Source of the DNA: Pseudomonas citri
GTDB lineage: Bacteria > Pseudomonadota > Gammaproteobacteria > Pseudomonadales > Pseudomonadaceae
DNA length: 64,000 bases
Direction: 5' to 3'
NCBI RefSeq assembly: GCF_025336485.1
Contig: NZ_JAODAB010000008.1
Location: 1-64,000 of the forward strand
Part shown: piece after piece, positions 47,869 through 56,103 of the stretch
Layout of the letters: each line of letters opens with the position of its first letter
Numbering within the stretch: position 1 is the first letter of the stretch
Notes under the pieces: generated by a model
The model's database searches: none
What the model saw: only the letters and a program-made list of their open reading frames with translations
What the model was told of the DNA's origin: nothing
Program-made: the position numbers and the translations under genes

Positions 47869-48723
47869 TCACGGCCGATAACCCGCCGGCCACTCATGTC
47901 GCGTCGGTGTTTTCTCTTCGTGATAATGCGGTTTTCCCGCTGGGGAACTCATCAAGGTCGAGTTGGCGAGGATCGTTTCCGTCAGCAAACAGTCCTCGCC
48001 GTCCTCAAACCAGCAAGCCAGCGCCGAGTTTCGATTGCCGTGCATGTCCACCACCTCCGGCCAGGCTTCGACGCCCGGTGCATCGCTGGGAGGGATGATG
48101 GGGTAATGCTTGGGTGGCAGCACCAGCGCGTCACCGGGACGGACCCACAAGTCCGTCAGGTAGATCTCCCGCGAGCCGGGTCGCCAGCGGGCGACGCTGA
48201 TCACCAGCGGCAAGCGCCCATATCGGGAAAAGAACGCGTGGGGGAAGTTGTGGTATTCGAGGTCGGTCGGGTTGTAGGTCAGCAATTCGCGCTGGCGCGC
48301 CGGCCCCAGGTAGGGCGATTGGTGGCCGGCCCATTTGCCGTAGGTGTATTGGCCCAGGATCAGTTGGTCGTATTCGAAACGCAGGCATTCGCCGTTTGCC
48401 AGCAAGGTCATGCCGAACGCTTGTGCGGTTTCCCTGGTGGCCCAGAGTGGTTCGTAGCGCACCTCCCTGGCGTGGAAATCGAACTGCTTGATCCCGTAGG
48501 CGCCGGTGCTCGTTGGCACTTCCCGATTCCTCCAACTGATACCGGAGTATCTCGCGCCTAACGACAACGTGTGATTCTCGGGCGCGAGCTGGATCAGGTT
48601 GCCGCGCACCTGGGCACTGGGCTGCGCCAGCCCGTAGTCGTTGAACAGGTAGGGAAGCTTGCGGCAGTCGAGCGTCGACTCCTTGCCTTCGCCGATAAAG
48701 GAAACGCTGTTGAAGACTTGCAT
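47869..48723 (-). CDS. unknown protein downstream of the MACPF gene
   Basis: I do not recognise this 284-residue protein. It starts MQVFNSVSFIGEGKEST (ATG 48723; a TTG seven codons upstream is possible), has no signal peptide or membrane segment, and is rich in aromatic residues, with many predicted beta strands (for example FDFHAREVRYEPLWATRE, LILGQYTYGKWAGHQS). The C-terminus is His- and Glu-rich (GKPHYHEEKTPTRHEWPAGY). It lies 66 bases downstream of the MACPF gene on the same strand and may be a partner, immunity or accessory protein. Confidence 0.75.
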   Translation of the reverse strand: MQVFNSVSFIGEGKESTLDCRKLPYLFNDYGLAQPSAQVRGNLIQLAPENHTLSLGARYSGISWRNREVPTSTGAYGIKQFDFHAREVRYEPLWATRETAQAFGMTLLANGECLRFEYDQLILGQYTYGKWAGHQSPYLGPARQRELLTYNPTDLEYHNFPHAFFSRYGRLPLVISVARWRPGSREIYLTDLWVRPGDALVLPPKHYPIIPPSDAPGVEAWPEVVDMHGNRNSALACWFEDGEDCLLTETILANSTLMSSPAGKPHYHEEKTPTRHEWPAGYRP

Positions 48724-48750
48724 CGTTATGGACCACTCACGCAAGGGGGC

Positions 48751-48780
48751 TGTGTGGGAGCGGGTTGCTCGCTCCCACAG
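48751..48780 (+). repeat. REP-like palindrome between the unknown and MACPF genes
   Basis: GTGGGAGCG (48754-48762) and CGCTCCCAC (48770-48778) form a 9-bp stem around GGTTGCT. The GTGGGAGCGGG... form is common in fluorescent Pseudomonas intergenic repeats. As an RNA hairpin it could lower expression of the downstream gene. Confidence 0.7.
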
Positions 48781-48789
48781 AGGTTGGCA

Positions 48790-50703
48790 TCAACTATACG
48801 GACGATGCTGCTCGCGCAACCAGTCCAGGCCGTGAGGCTGGCGCCACGGCCGGACAGCGGCACGCTTTTCAATCTGGGTCAGGCACATGTTGTTGCCCTT
48901 GTAGTGGACCAACAACAGATGAAACACGTCATCACCGCGCCGGTCCCAGATAACGTCGTCCTGCTGGCGCCCCGGTTCGATGGGCTTGAGCCGGCAGTCG
49001 TTCTGGTCATGCATGCCTTGTAGGCAGGTGCCCGTTTCGTAGTTGATCAGCAGTACCGGGTGGTTGATGTCCGGGTAGGGTTTTTCCAGCTCGGGCATGT
49101 ACCAGAACTGCCCGAGGTTGCGCTTGTCCGGAGCCTCCATGGCGATACGGGTCTTGTTCTGCGGGTCGGTGGCCAGCGCCGGCTTGTCCCCGGTGTTGTT
49201 GCGCACGATGTACAGCACCGTGCACGGATCTTCTTCGGTCTTTTCGGTCTGGACCACTTTGACCCGGCCGAATGAGTCATGGCACAGGCGCGCCCGGACC
49301 TTCACCGTCGGGTTGAGATCGGTGCCTGCCTGGCCAAAACCGGCGATGAGACCGTCGACGCCCGGCTCATTGAAGTTGTTACCCGCCAGCACATACGTGA
49401 GACCGGCCAGTGGGTTCGGCTGCACGTACTTGGTCAGGGCTTCCCAGCGCTTGAGCGCCTTGTCGCTGGCGCCGTTGAGCAGCAGGGACTCCCGCATGGC
49501 GCGCGTCGGGTAGTAGCGTTTTTCGCGGGGCCAGCGTTCGGTGGCCATCAACAATTTGTGCCCGGTTTTCTGTTTGATCAGCAGGGCCAGCGCATCCCAG
49601 AACTGTTCGAAGTCGTCGGTGGATGCATCCGCTGCCGGTGGTTTGTGAAACGATTCGCTGGTCTCTTTGCTCTGGTTATCGACCCAGACCATCCGCAGGG
49701 CGGGGCCGCTGGGGGCGAGGGAGGCCTTGAGCCGGTCGGCGCGGCCGAGAACAATCGTCGACTCCTGCCAGTTCGCCTCGATTTCCGCCTTGTAGCTGGT
49801 GTACCACTGATAAGCCTGTTCCAGTGCCGTGCGGGTTTCGCCGCTGTTGACGAAGCGGTAGACCGGCGACAGCTGCAATTCGACGACCTTCGGGTCATCG
49901 GCCAGCGACTCGCGCCATTTCGTGAAGTCGTCGTTGCAGTTGCTGGGGTCGACGGCGTTGAAACGGATCGAATACGTACCGCCCTGGGTGGTCAGGTTGG
50001 CGTTGCGATGGGCCAGGTTCTTCTTGACTGTTTCCGAAATCGAGGTCGATGCGCTGCCGCTGACGAAGGCGCCGTACTCGGCCTTGAGCATCGCATCGAG
50101 GGTGTTGGTCTGGCTGAGGTAGCTCTTGAGCGCGGTCATCGCGTAGTTCAGCGAACCGCCGACGGTGACCTCGCTGACAATGTCGACGCCGAAATCGACG
50201 AAGAAGTCGAAGAACGGCTTCGGCTGATTCGCATCGAAGGTTTTGGGCAGCTCTGTAATGCGTTTCTTGAAAGCTTCGGTGGTGTTGGCGGGATTGACCT
50301 CCAGAGTCAACTTCCACAACCGCGCCGTGTGGCTGTAGAGCGCTGCCTCGCGTTCTTCGAAGGTTTTGATGTCGCTGCCGAAGGTGGCTTTGAAACCGGC
50401 GGAAAAGGCACCGTATTTCCCGGCGGCCTCGACGCTCGACTGGGTGTGCTTCTCGTACTCGTCGCGGGAAGAAAAGGTTTCGGTCGCGAAATTATCCTGG
50501 CTGACCACCGTGCTCATGGTGACGTTCTTGCCCACGTTATAAGACGTCTGCTTGTAGGTGACGGCCCGCTTGCCCGACTCGGTGTCGCCTACTTTCTGGC
50601 ATTCCTTGTTGTCACCGGCCCAGTCGAGCCGGTTCAGGCCACGCCCCAGCAGTTGCGAACCGCCGATGTCCCGTGGCTCGTTTGCGTTTAGTCCGTTGTT
50701 CAT
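48790..50703 (-). CDS. MACPF/perforin-like pore-forming protein
   Basis: The 637-residue protein carries the MACPF/CDC core. The signature appears as DFGVDIVSEVTVGG (about 170-183), matching the usual [YFW]G[TS]H[YF]-x6-GG with Val and Asp replacing Thr and His. Two candidate membrane-inserting clusters flank it: about 90-110 (SSVEAAGKYGAFSAGFKATF) and about 206-230 (LKAEYGAFVSGSASTSISET), and TTQGGTYSIRF follows. The C-terminal ~150 residues (LINYETGTCLQG, MCLTQIEK) look like a beta-trefoil lectin fold. There is no signal peptide. ATG 50703 follows GGGAGAAAGG. Relatives include insecticidal Mpf proteins; the target here is unknown. Confidence 0.85.
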   Translation of the reverse strand: MNNGLNANEPRDIGGSQLLGRGLNRLDWAGDNKECQKVGDTESGKRAVTYKQTSYNVGKNVTMSTVVSQDNFATETFSSRDEYEKHTQSSVEAAGKYGAFSAGFKATFGSDIKTFEEREAALYSHTARLWKLTLEVNPANTTEAFKKRITELPKTFDANQPKPFFDFFVDFGVDIVSEVTVGGSLNYAMTALKSYLSQTNTLDAMLKAEYGAFVSGSASTSISETVKKNLAHRNANLTTQGGTYSIRFNAVDPSNCNDDFTKWRESLADDPKVVELQLSPVYRFVNSGETRTALEQAYQWYTSYKAEIEANWQESTIVLGRADRLKASLAPSGPALRMVWVDNQSKETSESFHKPPAADASTDDFEQFWDALALLIKQKTGHKLLMATERWPREKRYYPTRAMRESLLLNGASDKALKRWEALTKYVQPNPLAGLTYVLAGNNFNEPGVDGLIAGFGQAGTDLNPTVKVRARLCHDSFGRVKVVQTEKTEEDPCTVLYIVRNNTGDKPALATDPQNKTRIAMEAPDKRNLGQFWYMPELEKPYPDINHPVLLINYETGTCLQGMHDQNDCRLKPIEPGRQQDDVIWDRRGDDVFHLLLVHYKGNNMCLTQIEKRAAVRPWRQPHGLDWLREQHRPYS

Positions 50704-50746
50704 CGCCTTTCTCCCATCGTTCAGGTTGTACCATCTTGATGGGCCC

Positions 50747-50775
50747 AGTATCGGGAGGGCGGTGATGGGCAAACA
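50747..50775 (-). promoter_or_regulatory. possible activator-dependent promoter for the MACPF gene
   Basis: Reading the minus strand, GATACT (50747-50752) is a fair -10 and TGTTTG (50770-50775), 17 bases upstream, a poor -35. The repeat array at 50785-50814 would lie at about -45 to -75, a position suited to an activator. Confidence 0.4.
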
Positions 50776-50784
50776 GTCCAGGAC

Positions 50785-50814
50785 GGTGTCAGTCCGGTAT
50801 CAGTTTGGTATCAG
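50785..50814. promoter_or_regulatory. three direct repeats in 11-bp register
   Basis: GGTGTCAG (50785-50792), GGTATCAG (50796-50803) and GGTATCAG (50807-50814) are each 11 bases apart, start to start, so they lie on one face of the helix. They sit between the divergent MACPF and regulator genes. The pattern suits a protein binding head to tail, as MalT- or SARP-like activators do. Confidence 0.75.
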
Positions 50815-50899
50815 GCAAAATGCCATCTTTGCCTTACCCCGATAGAGGTCGCGGGAGTACACTCGCTCGGCTGCCGTTGGCCTTTACCTGGCGATCACC

Positions 50900-53800
50900 A
50901 TGGACACCCGACATCACCCGTTTGCTACCCCGCCCAGGCACGATGCTGCGGTGTCCGACGGCCGTGTCCTGCTCGATGCCGCCTCGCTGAAGGGGCTGCG
51001 CAAGCAACGTGGGTTGAGCCAGGAAACCCTGGCCGAAGCCTGCCTGAACCGGCACTTGTGCGTGTCGATCGCCTCCATCAAGCGCGCCGAAACCGGCAAA
51101 CCGGTGCTTTATCGAACGGCCCGTCACCTGGCGACGGCGTTCGAGGTTGACGTCAGCGCGTTGCTGGCCGATGCCGTCTCGGTGGCCTTGAGTGACGTCG
51201 AGCAGACCCTTGCCGAGCTGCACGAGACGGCTTTCGCGCAACAGGCGCTGAAACAGGCCGATGACGCGGTGATCCGTTACGTGCTGGAACTGTCCTTTGA
51301 ACCGGCCGGGCCAGTGACGGTGGCGTTGGCGGATGATATCGAGCGCCTGGTCCGTCAGTTCGGTGGCGTGCCACAGGGCATGACCCAAGAGGTGCTGATC
51401 GCTCGGTTCGGTTCACCGCAGGCGTACCGCAGCGACAGCGAACGCGGCCTGTTATGCGCGCTGGCGCTGGGGCGGGAACAGTTCGTCAAGCCCGGGCACG
51501 CGTTGTGGCTGCGGCTGGTGTGCCTGAGTGGCGAGACGCCGGCCGATACCGACGCCGTCTCGCTGGCGCAAAAAACCTTGGCCGATGGCTACGGTCACGC
51601 GCCGGTGTACGTGGCCCGTAACCTGCTGGAGCAACTGGCGTCACGGTTCGAGTTTTCATCCACGGACGATGGGGTTGTCGCCTATCGAAAATGCCTGCGC
51701 CAGCGCAGCCTCGATGAGAACGCACCGCGTCCCCTGGTGGGCCGGGCAGTGGAATTGTTGCAGTTCAAGGGGGTGATCGAGGCCACCCAGGAATGCCAGG
51801 ACGGCCATGTGGTCTACGTGCGCGGCATGGCCGGCATTGGCAAGACGCGGCTGGTCAGCGAGTTCTTCGACATGGCCCGCCAGCGCGGCTTCGCCTGCCA
51901 TCGCGGCGATGTGTTGGATTTCGGCATGGCCGACAGCCTGTCGCCCTTGGGGCAGGTGGTGCGCAGTCTGCTCGGCCTGCGCGGAGCGTCGCCAATCGAG
52001 GCGACGCCGTTGGACGCCGCGTTGTCTCGCCTGAAGGTGGCCGCCGAGCATCGCATGTTCCTTGAAGTGCTGACGGGCATGTCGGCTGCCGAACCGCCCG
52101 GCCTGTATGCCGCGATGAGCAACGAGGCGCGCGTCCAGGGACTGTTCCAGGCGCTGCTCGAGTTGCTGTTGCGAGTCGCTGTGCAACAACCGTTGCTGGT
52201 TTGCCTGGAAGATCTGCACTGGGGCGACAACCGCCTGTTTGCGATGCTGGGCAAGCTGCTCAATGCCACGGACGAAGCGCCGATTGTCTGGCTGCTGACC
52301 TCCCGTCCCGAAGATGACCCGTTGGAAAGCGCTATCCGGACGTATTCCTCCACCCCCATGAGCCTGCTCGACATCGCGCCCATCCGCGCGCGGGAGGCCA
52401 GCGTGCTGGCGGACCAGTTCACCGAGGTCGATCCCGGCTACCGGGCCGATTGCGTGGTGCGTGCCCAGGGCAATCCGCTGTACCTGACGCAACTGCTGTC
52501 GAGCCAGGAAGGTGTTTTCCCCGACAGTTTGCGGCATCTGGTCCAGACCCGTTTCGACCGACTGGCCGCCGACCAGCGTCGCGCCCTGCATTACGCCGCG
52601 GTGCTGGGCAATCGTTTCGAATTGACGCTGTGGCGCGAAGTGCTGGGGCAGGCCGATTATCTGCCGACGGCGGACATGCGCCAGGGGTTGTTGCGGGAAG
52701 TCGAGCCGGGCAGCTACCTGTTTGTCCACGATTTGGTCATGCACTGCCTCTACGACGCGATGCCCACGCTGCTTCGCGAGCAGTTGCACCGCGAGGTGGC
52801 CAACCTCTACCGAGAGCGCGACCGGGTGCTGCATGCCCAGCATTTGCTGCGGGCCAACGATCCGGCGGCGTTCGACGCGCTGTTGGCGGCCATGGACGAG
52901 AAACGACTCGCTTGTCAGTACGACAGTGTCCTGGCGTTGGCGCGTCAAAGTGCACCGTTCGTCGAGCGCACGGGCAGCAGTTTTGCGCTCGCGTTGCTGT
53001 GCGGCCAGGCGTGTTCGGGGTTGGGGCAGACGCTCGACGCCCGGGAGTATTTCCAGCGTGCGCTGGCCCTGGCCGACTCGCCACAGGATCGGATCGAGGC
53101 CGCGCTGGGACTGGCGGCGGTCCTCAACACCCTCGATTGCCTGGACGAGGAAGAGCGCCTGATCGAAGACATGCTGCCTGTCGCCCGAGCCATCCAGGCC
53201 GACACGGCGCTGGCTCGCTTGCATCACTTGCGCGGCAATATCTATTTCCCCCGTGGCGACTACGCCGAGTGTCGCCGGCTGCACGAAGAAGCCTTGTCCT
53301 ATGCGCGCATCGGCCGGTACCTGGAAACCGAGGCCCAGGCCTTGAGTGGCATCGGTGATTCGTACTATGCGCAGGGGCGCATGCAGACCGCCTATGAAGT
53401 CTTCGATCAATGCGTACGCCTGTGCGAGCGCCATGGCCTGGTGCATGCCGAGGCGGCCAGCCGTAGCGCGCGCGGTTCGGCGCAGTTGTACCTGGGCCAG
53501 CCCGCGCAGGCGTTGCGCGACGCCCTGGAGGCCATCGAATGCAGCCTCAGGATGGGCAATCATCGCGCGCAAGTGTTCTCACGGCTGACGGCGGCCTGGA
53601 TGCTGGTGGCGAGTGCCCAGGACACGTTGGCGGAGCAACAATTGACCTGCGCGTTGGAACTGGCGCGCAGCCTCGGCGCCAGCCGTTTCGAGGCGATCGT
53701 GCTGGAAGGGTTGGCGCGGGTGGCGCTGCAACGGGATGAGCGCGAGTTGGCGCAGACGTTGATCCTGGAGGCCGCGAGCCTGGTCGAACGCTTTGAGTTG

Positions 53801-54196
53801 CAGCGCTACATCGGACCTTGGGTCTATGGCAGCCTGGCGATGATGGTCGATGACGCACCACTGCGCGCGCAGGCCTTGTCGACCGCTGAGGCGCAACTGA
53901 CCCAAGGTTGCCTGGCCCATAACGCCTTGCGCTTTCGCGTGGCGGCCGCTGAAACCTGTCTGTTGACGGGGGATGTCGAGCAGGCGATCTGGCATGGACA
54001 GCAAATGAGCGCATTACCCGAGTCGGCGTCGTGCGCCTGGATCGACCATCATGTGCGGTTGATCGACGTGGCGGGGCAGTGGCTGCGGGCCGCTGACCGG
54101 CCCGGCGACGAGACGTTGAAAGGGCTGGCGCACGAAGCGCAGCAGATGGGATTCGTGGCGACGATGCCAAGGTTGCGGCAGATCCTGGATCGTTGA
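50900..54196 (+). CDS. HTH-STAND NTPase-TPR regulator
   Basis: The 1098-residue protein has, in order: a helix-turn-helix like XRE (about 28-90, LKGLRKQRGLSQETLAEACL); a region (about 128-265) resembling a degenerate class III nucleotide cyclase (VTVALADDIERL, then EVLIARFGSPQAYRSDSER); a STAND/AAA ATPase with Walker A GMAGIGKT (309-316) and Walker B LLVCLEDLHWGD (432-443); and a long TPR region (about 680-1090). The cyclase-like part lacks an intact second metal site. It is divergent from the MACPF gene and probably controls it; the signal it senses is unknown. The ribosome binding site is weak. Confidence 0.85.
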   Translation: MDTRHHPFATPPRHDAAVSDGRVLLDAASLKGLRKQRGLSQETLAEACLNRHLCVSIASIKRAETGKPVLYRTARHLATAFEVDVSALLADAVSVALSDVEQTLAELHETAFAQQALKQADDAVIRYVLELSFEPAGPVTVALADDIERLVRQFGGVPQGMTQEVLIARFGSPQAYRSDSERGLLCALALGREQFVKPGHALWLRLVCLSGETPADTDAVSLAQKTLADGYGHAPVYVARNLLEQLASRFEFSSTDDGVVAYRKCLRQRSLDENAPRPLVGRAVELLQFKGVIEATQECQDGHVVYVRGMAGIGKTRLVSEFFDMARQRGFACHRGDVLDFGMADSLSPLGQVVRSLLGLRGASPIEATPLDAALSRLKVAAEHRMFLEVLTGMSAAEPPGLYAAMSNEARVQGLFQALLELLLRVAVQQPLLVCLEDLHWGDNRLFAMLGKLLNATDEAPIVWLLTSRPEDDPLESAIRTYSSTPMSLLDIAPIRAREASVLADQFTEVDPGYRADCVVRAQGNPLYLTQLLSSQEGVFPDSLRHLVQTRFDRLAADQRRALHYAAVLGNRFELTLWREVLGQADYLPTADMRQGLLREVEPGSYLFVHDLVMHCLYDAMPTLLREQLHREVANLYRERDRVLHAQHLLRANDPAAFDALLAAMDEKRLACQYDSVLALARQSAPFVERTGSSFALALLCGQACSGLGQTLDAREYFQRALALADSPQDRIEAALGLAAVLNTLDCLDEEERLIEDMLPVARAIQADTALARLHHLRGNIYFPRGDYAECRRLHEEALSYARIGRYLETEAQALSGIGDSYYAQGRMQTAYEVFDQCVRLCERHGLVHAEAASRSARGSAQLYLGQPAQALRDALEAIECSLRMGNHRAQVFSRLTAAWMLVASAQDTLAEQQLTCALELARSLGASRFEAIVLEGLARVALQRDERELAQTLILEAASLVERFELQRYIGPWVYGSLAMMVDDAPLRAQALSTAEAQLTQGCLAHNALRFRVAAAETCLLTGDVEQAIWHGQQMSALPESASCAWIDHHVRLIDVAGQWLRAADRPGDETLKGLAHEAQQMGFVATMPRLRQILDR

Positions 54197-54254
54197 TGCT
54201 GCGGACAGCATCGCGCCTCGGTGATCCGGCGCGGTGCCCGAAGTGGCCGCGCCC

Positions 54255-54809
54255 TCAGCGCTGGGCTGTCAGGAACGCATCTGTGCTCACCACGCTGGCA
54301 TAGGCAAACCCCAGCGCCGCCATGAACGCCGCGTGCACCTGCGCCGCCGGAACCGTGACGCCGTTGAACTCCAGGTCGAGGGTGGCGCAGGCGTCGTGGA
54401 TCACCGTGACGCCGTAACCCAGGTCGGCCGCCGCCCGCACGACGCCGTCGACGCACATGTGGCTCATGCTGCCGACCACCACCAGGTGTTCGATGCCGTG
54501 ATGCTCGAGGAGGGCTTGCAGTTCGGTTTCGCGAAACGAATTGACGAAGTGCTTGAGCACCACCGGTTCGTCGGCGCGGTTGCGCACCTTGGCGTGCAAC
54601 TGTGCGCCTTCGGAGCCTGGGGTGAAGAACGGTGCGTCGTCAGAGGTGAACTCGTGGCGGATGTGCACCACCTTGTCCCCGGCCTGGCGAAAGGCTTCGA
54701 TCAGCCTTGCGGCGTTGTCGGCGGCGGCGTCGGCGCCGACCAGCGGCCATTTTCCTTGGGGGAAGTAGTCATTCTGGATATCGACTACGATGAGCGCTTG
54801 CTTGGACAT
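54255..54809 (-). CDS. isochorismatase-family cysteine hydrolase
   Basis: The 184-residue protein MSKQALIVVDIQNDYFPQGK has the family triad Asp10, a lysine (Lys86 in EPVVLKHF) and Cys119 (VVVGSMSHMCVDGVVRAAAD). Relatives hydrolyse nicotinamide, peroxyureidoacrylate, isochorismate or similar compounds; the substrate cannot be assigned. ATG 54809 follows GAGGAACCCCTC; the frame is open far upstream but that part is not protein-like. It is divergent from a GlxA-type regulator, a common pair. Confidence 0.92.
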   Translation of the reverse strand: MSKQALIVVDIQNDYFPQGKWPLVGADAAADNAARLIEAFRQAGDKVVHIRHEFTSDDAPFFTPGSEGAQLHAKVRNRADEPVVLKHFVNSFRETELQALLEHHGIEHLVVVGSMSHMCVDGVVRAAADLGYGVTVIHDACATLDLEFNGVTVPAAQVHAAFMAALGFAYASVVSTDAFLTAQR

Positions 54810-54908
54810 GAGGGGTTCCTCGATCAGGTTTGTGTGTGAGGCCAGTATTGGCGTTCGCCGCCGGTTCGAGGATTGGCCGCAACGACAATAAGCGAGGGAA
54901 AACTGACA

Positions 54909-55904
54909 ATGACGCAACAAAGGGCGGTCGCCGAGCTTGGGGTACTGGTCTATCCCGGCGCGCAGTTGGCGGCGGTGCATGGCTTGACCGACTTGTTTGC
55001 CGTGGCGGATCGGATCGCGACCGAGCAGGTCAGTGCGCGGCTGCCGAGGCTGCGGGTGAGTCATTGGCAGATGGAAAACGACGCGGCGCCGTCGCGGGTG
55101 TTCGACAGCGCAAGCGGCCCGGCGGGCAAGCTGGCCGCGTTGCTGATCCCGCCGTCCCTTGCCGGTTTCAATGAAGGCCAGGCCACCCGGGCGCTGATGG
55201 ATTGGCTACGGGCCCAGCATGCCGGGGGCACGGTGTTGGGTGGGGTGTGCGTCGGCTCGATCCTGCTGGCCGAAAGCGGTTTGCTCGACGGCCGCAGCGC
55301 CACCACCCACTGGACCTCAGCGAAGGGTTTCGCGGCGCGTTACCCGAAGATCCGGCTCAACGCCGACAAACCCATCGTCGATGACGGCGACCTGATCACC
55401 ACCGCCGGGCTGATGGCCTGGTCGGAACTGGGGCTGCGCCTGGTGGATCGCCTGCTCGGGCCCAGCATCGCCACGCGCACCGCGCAATTTCTGGTGATCG
55501 AGCACAGCGACAGCGCCAGCCAGTGCGGCAGTAACTTTGCGCCGATCCTCGGGCACGGCGACGGGGCGATCCTCAAGGTCCAGCACTGGTTGCAAGGCAG
55601 CGGGGCGGTGGACGTTTCCCTCGCGGCGATGGCCGAGCGGGCCGGGCTGGAAGAACGCACCTTCCTGCGCCGGTTTCGCGCGGCCACCGGGCTCAAACCC
55701 ACCGAATACTGCCAGCACCTGCGCGTCGGCAAGGCCCGGGAACTGCTGGAATTCACCAACGGCACCATCGACCACATCGCCTGGACCGTCGGTTACCAGG
55801 ACCCCAGTGCGTTTCGCGCAACATTCAAGAAAATCACCGGGCTGGCGCCGAGTGATTACCGGGCGAGGTTCGGGGCGAACCCGTCCACTGTCCCCAAAAT
55901 CTGA
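54909..55904 (+). CDS. GlxA-type AraC-family transcriptional regulator
   Basis: The 331-residue protein has a DJ-1/PfpI-like N-terminal domain (about 5-190), with GGVCVGSILLAESGLLDGRS at the cysteine elbow, and an AraC helix-turn-helix pair (about 225-320: VSLAAMAERAGLEERTFLRR, then IDHIAWTVGYQDPSAFRATF). ATG 54909 follows GCGAGGG. It is divergent from the isochorismatase-like gene with 99 bases between, so it most likely regulates it. The small-molecule signal is unknown. Confidence 0.92.
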   Translation: MTQQRAVAELGVLVYPGAQLAAVHGLTDLFAVADRIATEQVSARLPRLRVSHWQMENDAAPSRVFDSASGPAGKLAALLIPPSLAGFNEGQATRALMDWLRAQHAGGTVLGGVCVGSILLAESGLLDGRSATTHWTSAKGFAARYPKIRLNADKPIVDDGDLITTAGLMAWSELGLRLVDRLLGPSIATRTAQFLVIEHSDSASQCGSNFAPILGHGDGAILKVQHWLQGSGAVDVSLAAMAERAGLEERTFLRRFRAATGLKPTEYCQHLRVGKARELLEFTNGTIDHIAWTVGYQDPSAFRATFKKITGLAPSDYRARFGANPSTVPKI

Positions 55905-56103
55905 ACTCATACCCCTCTATGGCGAGGGGGTATCCGCCCGAGTGTCGTGCAATTTGCAGGGCCGGTCGTGCAGAATGAAACAGGCCCCGTGCCAGTCACT
56001 TCCCGCTCGCCGCCGTTTCCTTTGACCATTCGTCCTCATCGCCCGTTGGCCTGATCTCTGCACCCCTTTACCCACAGCCCTCGAGCGCAGGTAAGGACAA
56101 CGC

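Noticed and set aside
49279..50691. A 470-codon plus-strand frame opposite the MACPF gene, and a 638-codon minus-strand frame opposite the STAND gene (51656-53572)
   Set aside because: Compositionally antisense products (rich in Arg, Gly, Gln and Val) without motifs; the sense strands carry clear MACPF and STAND features.
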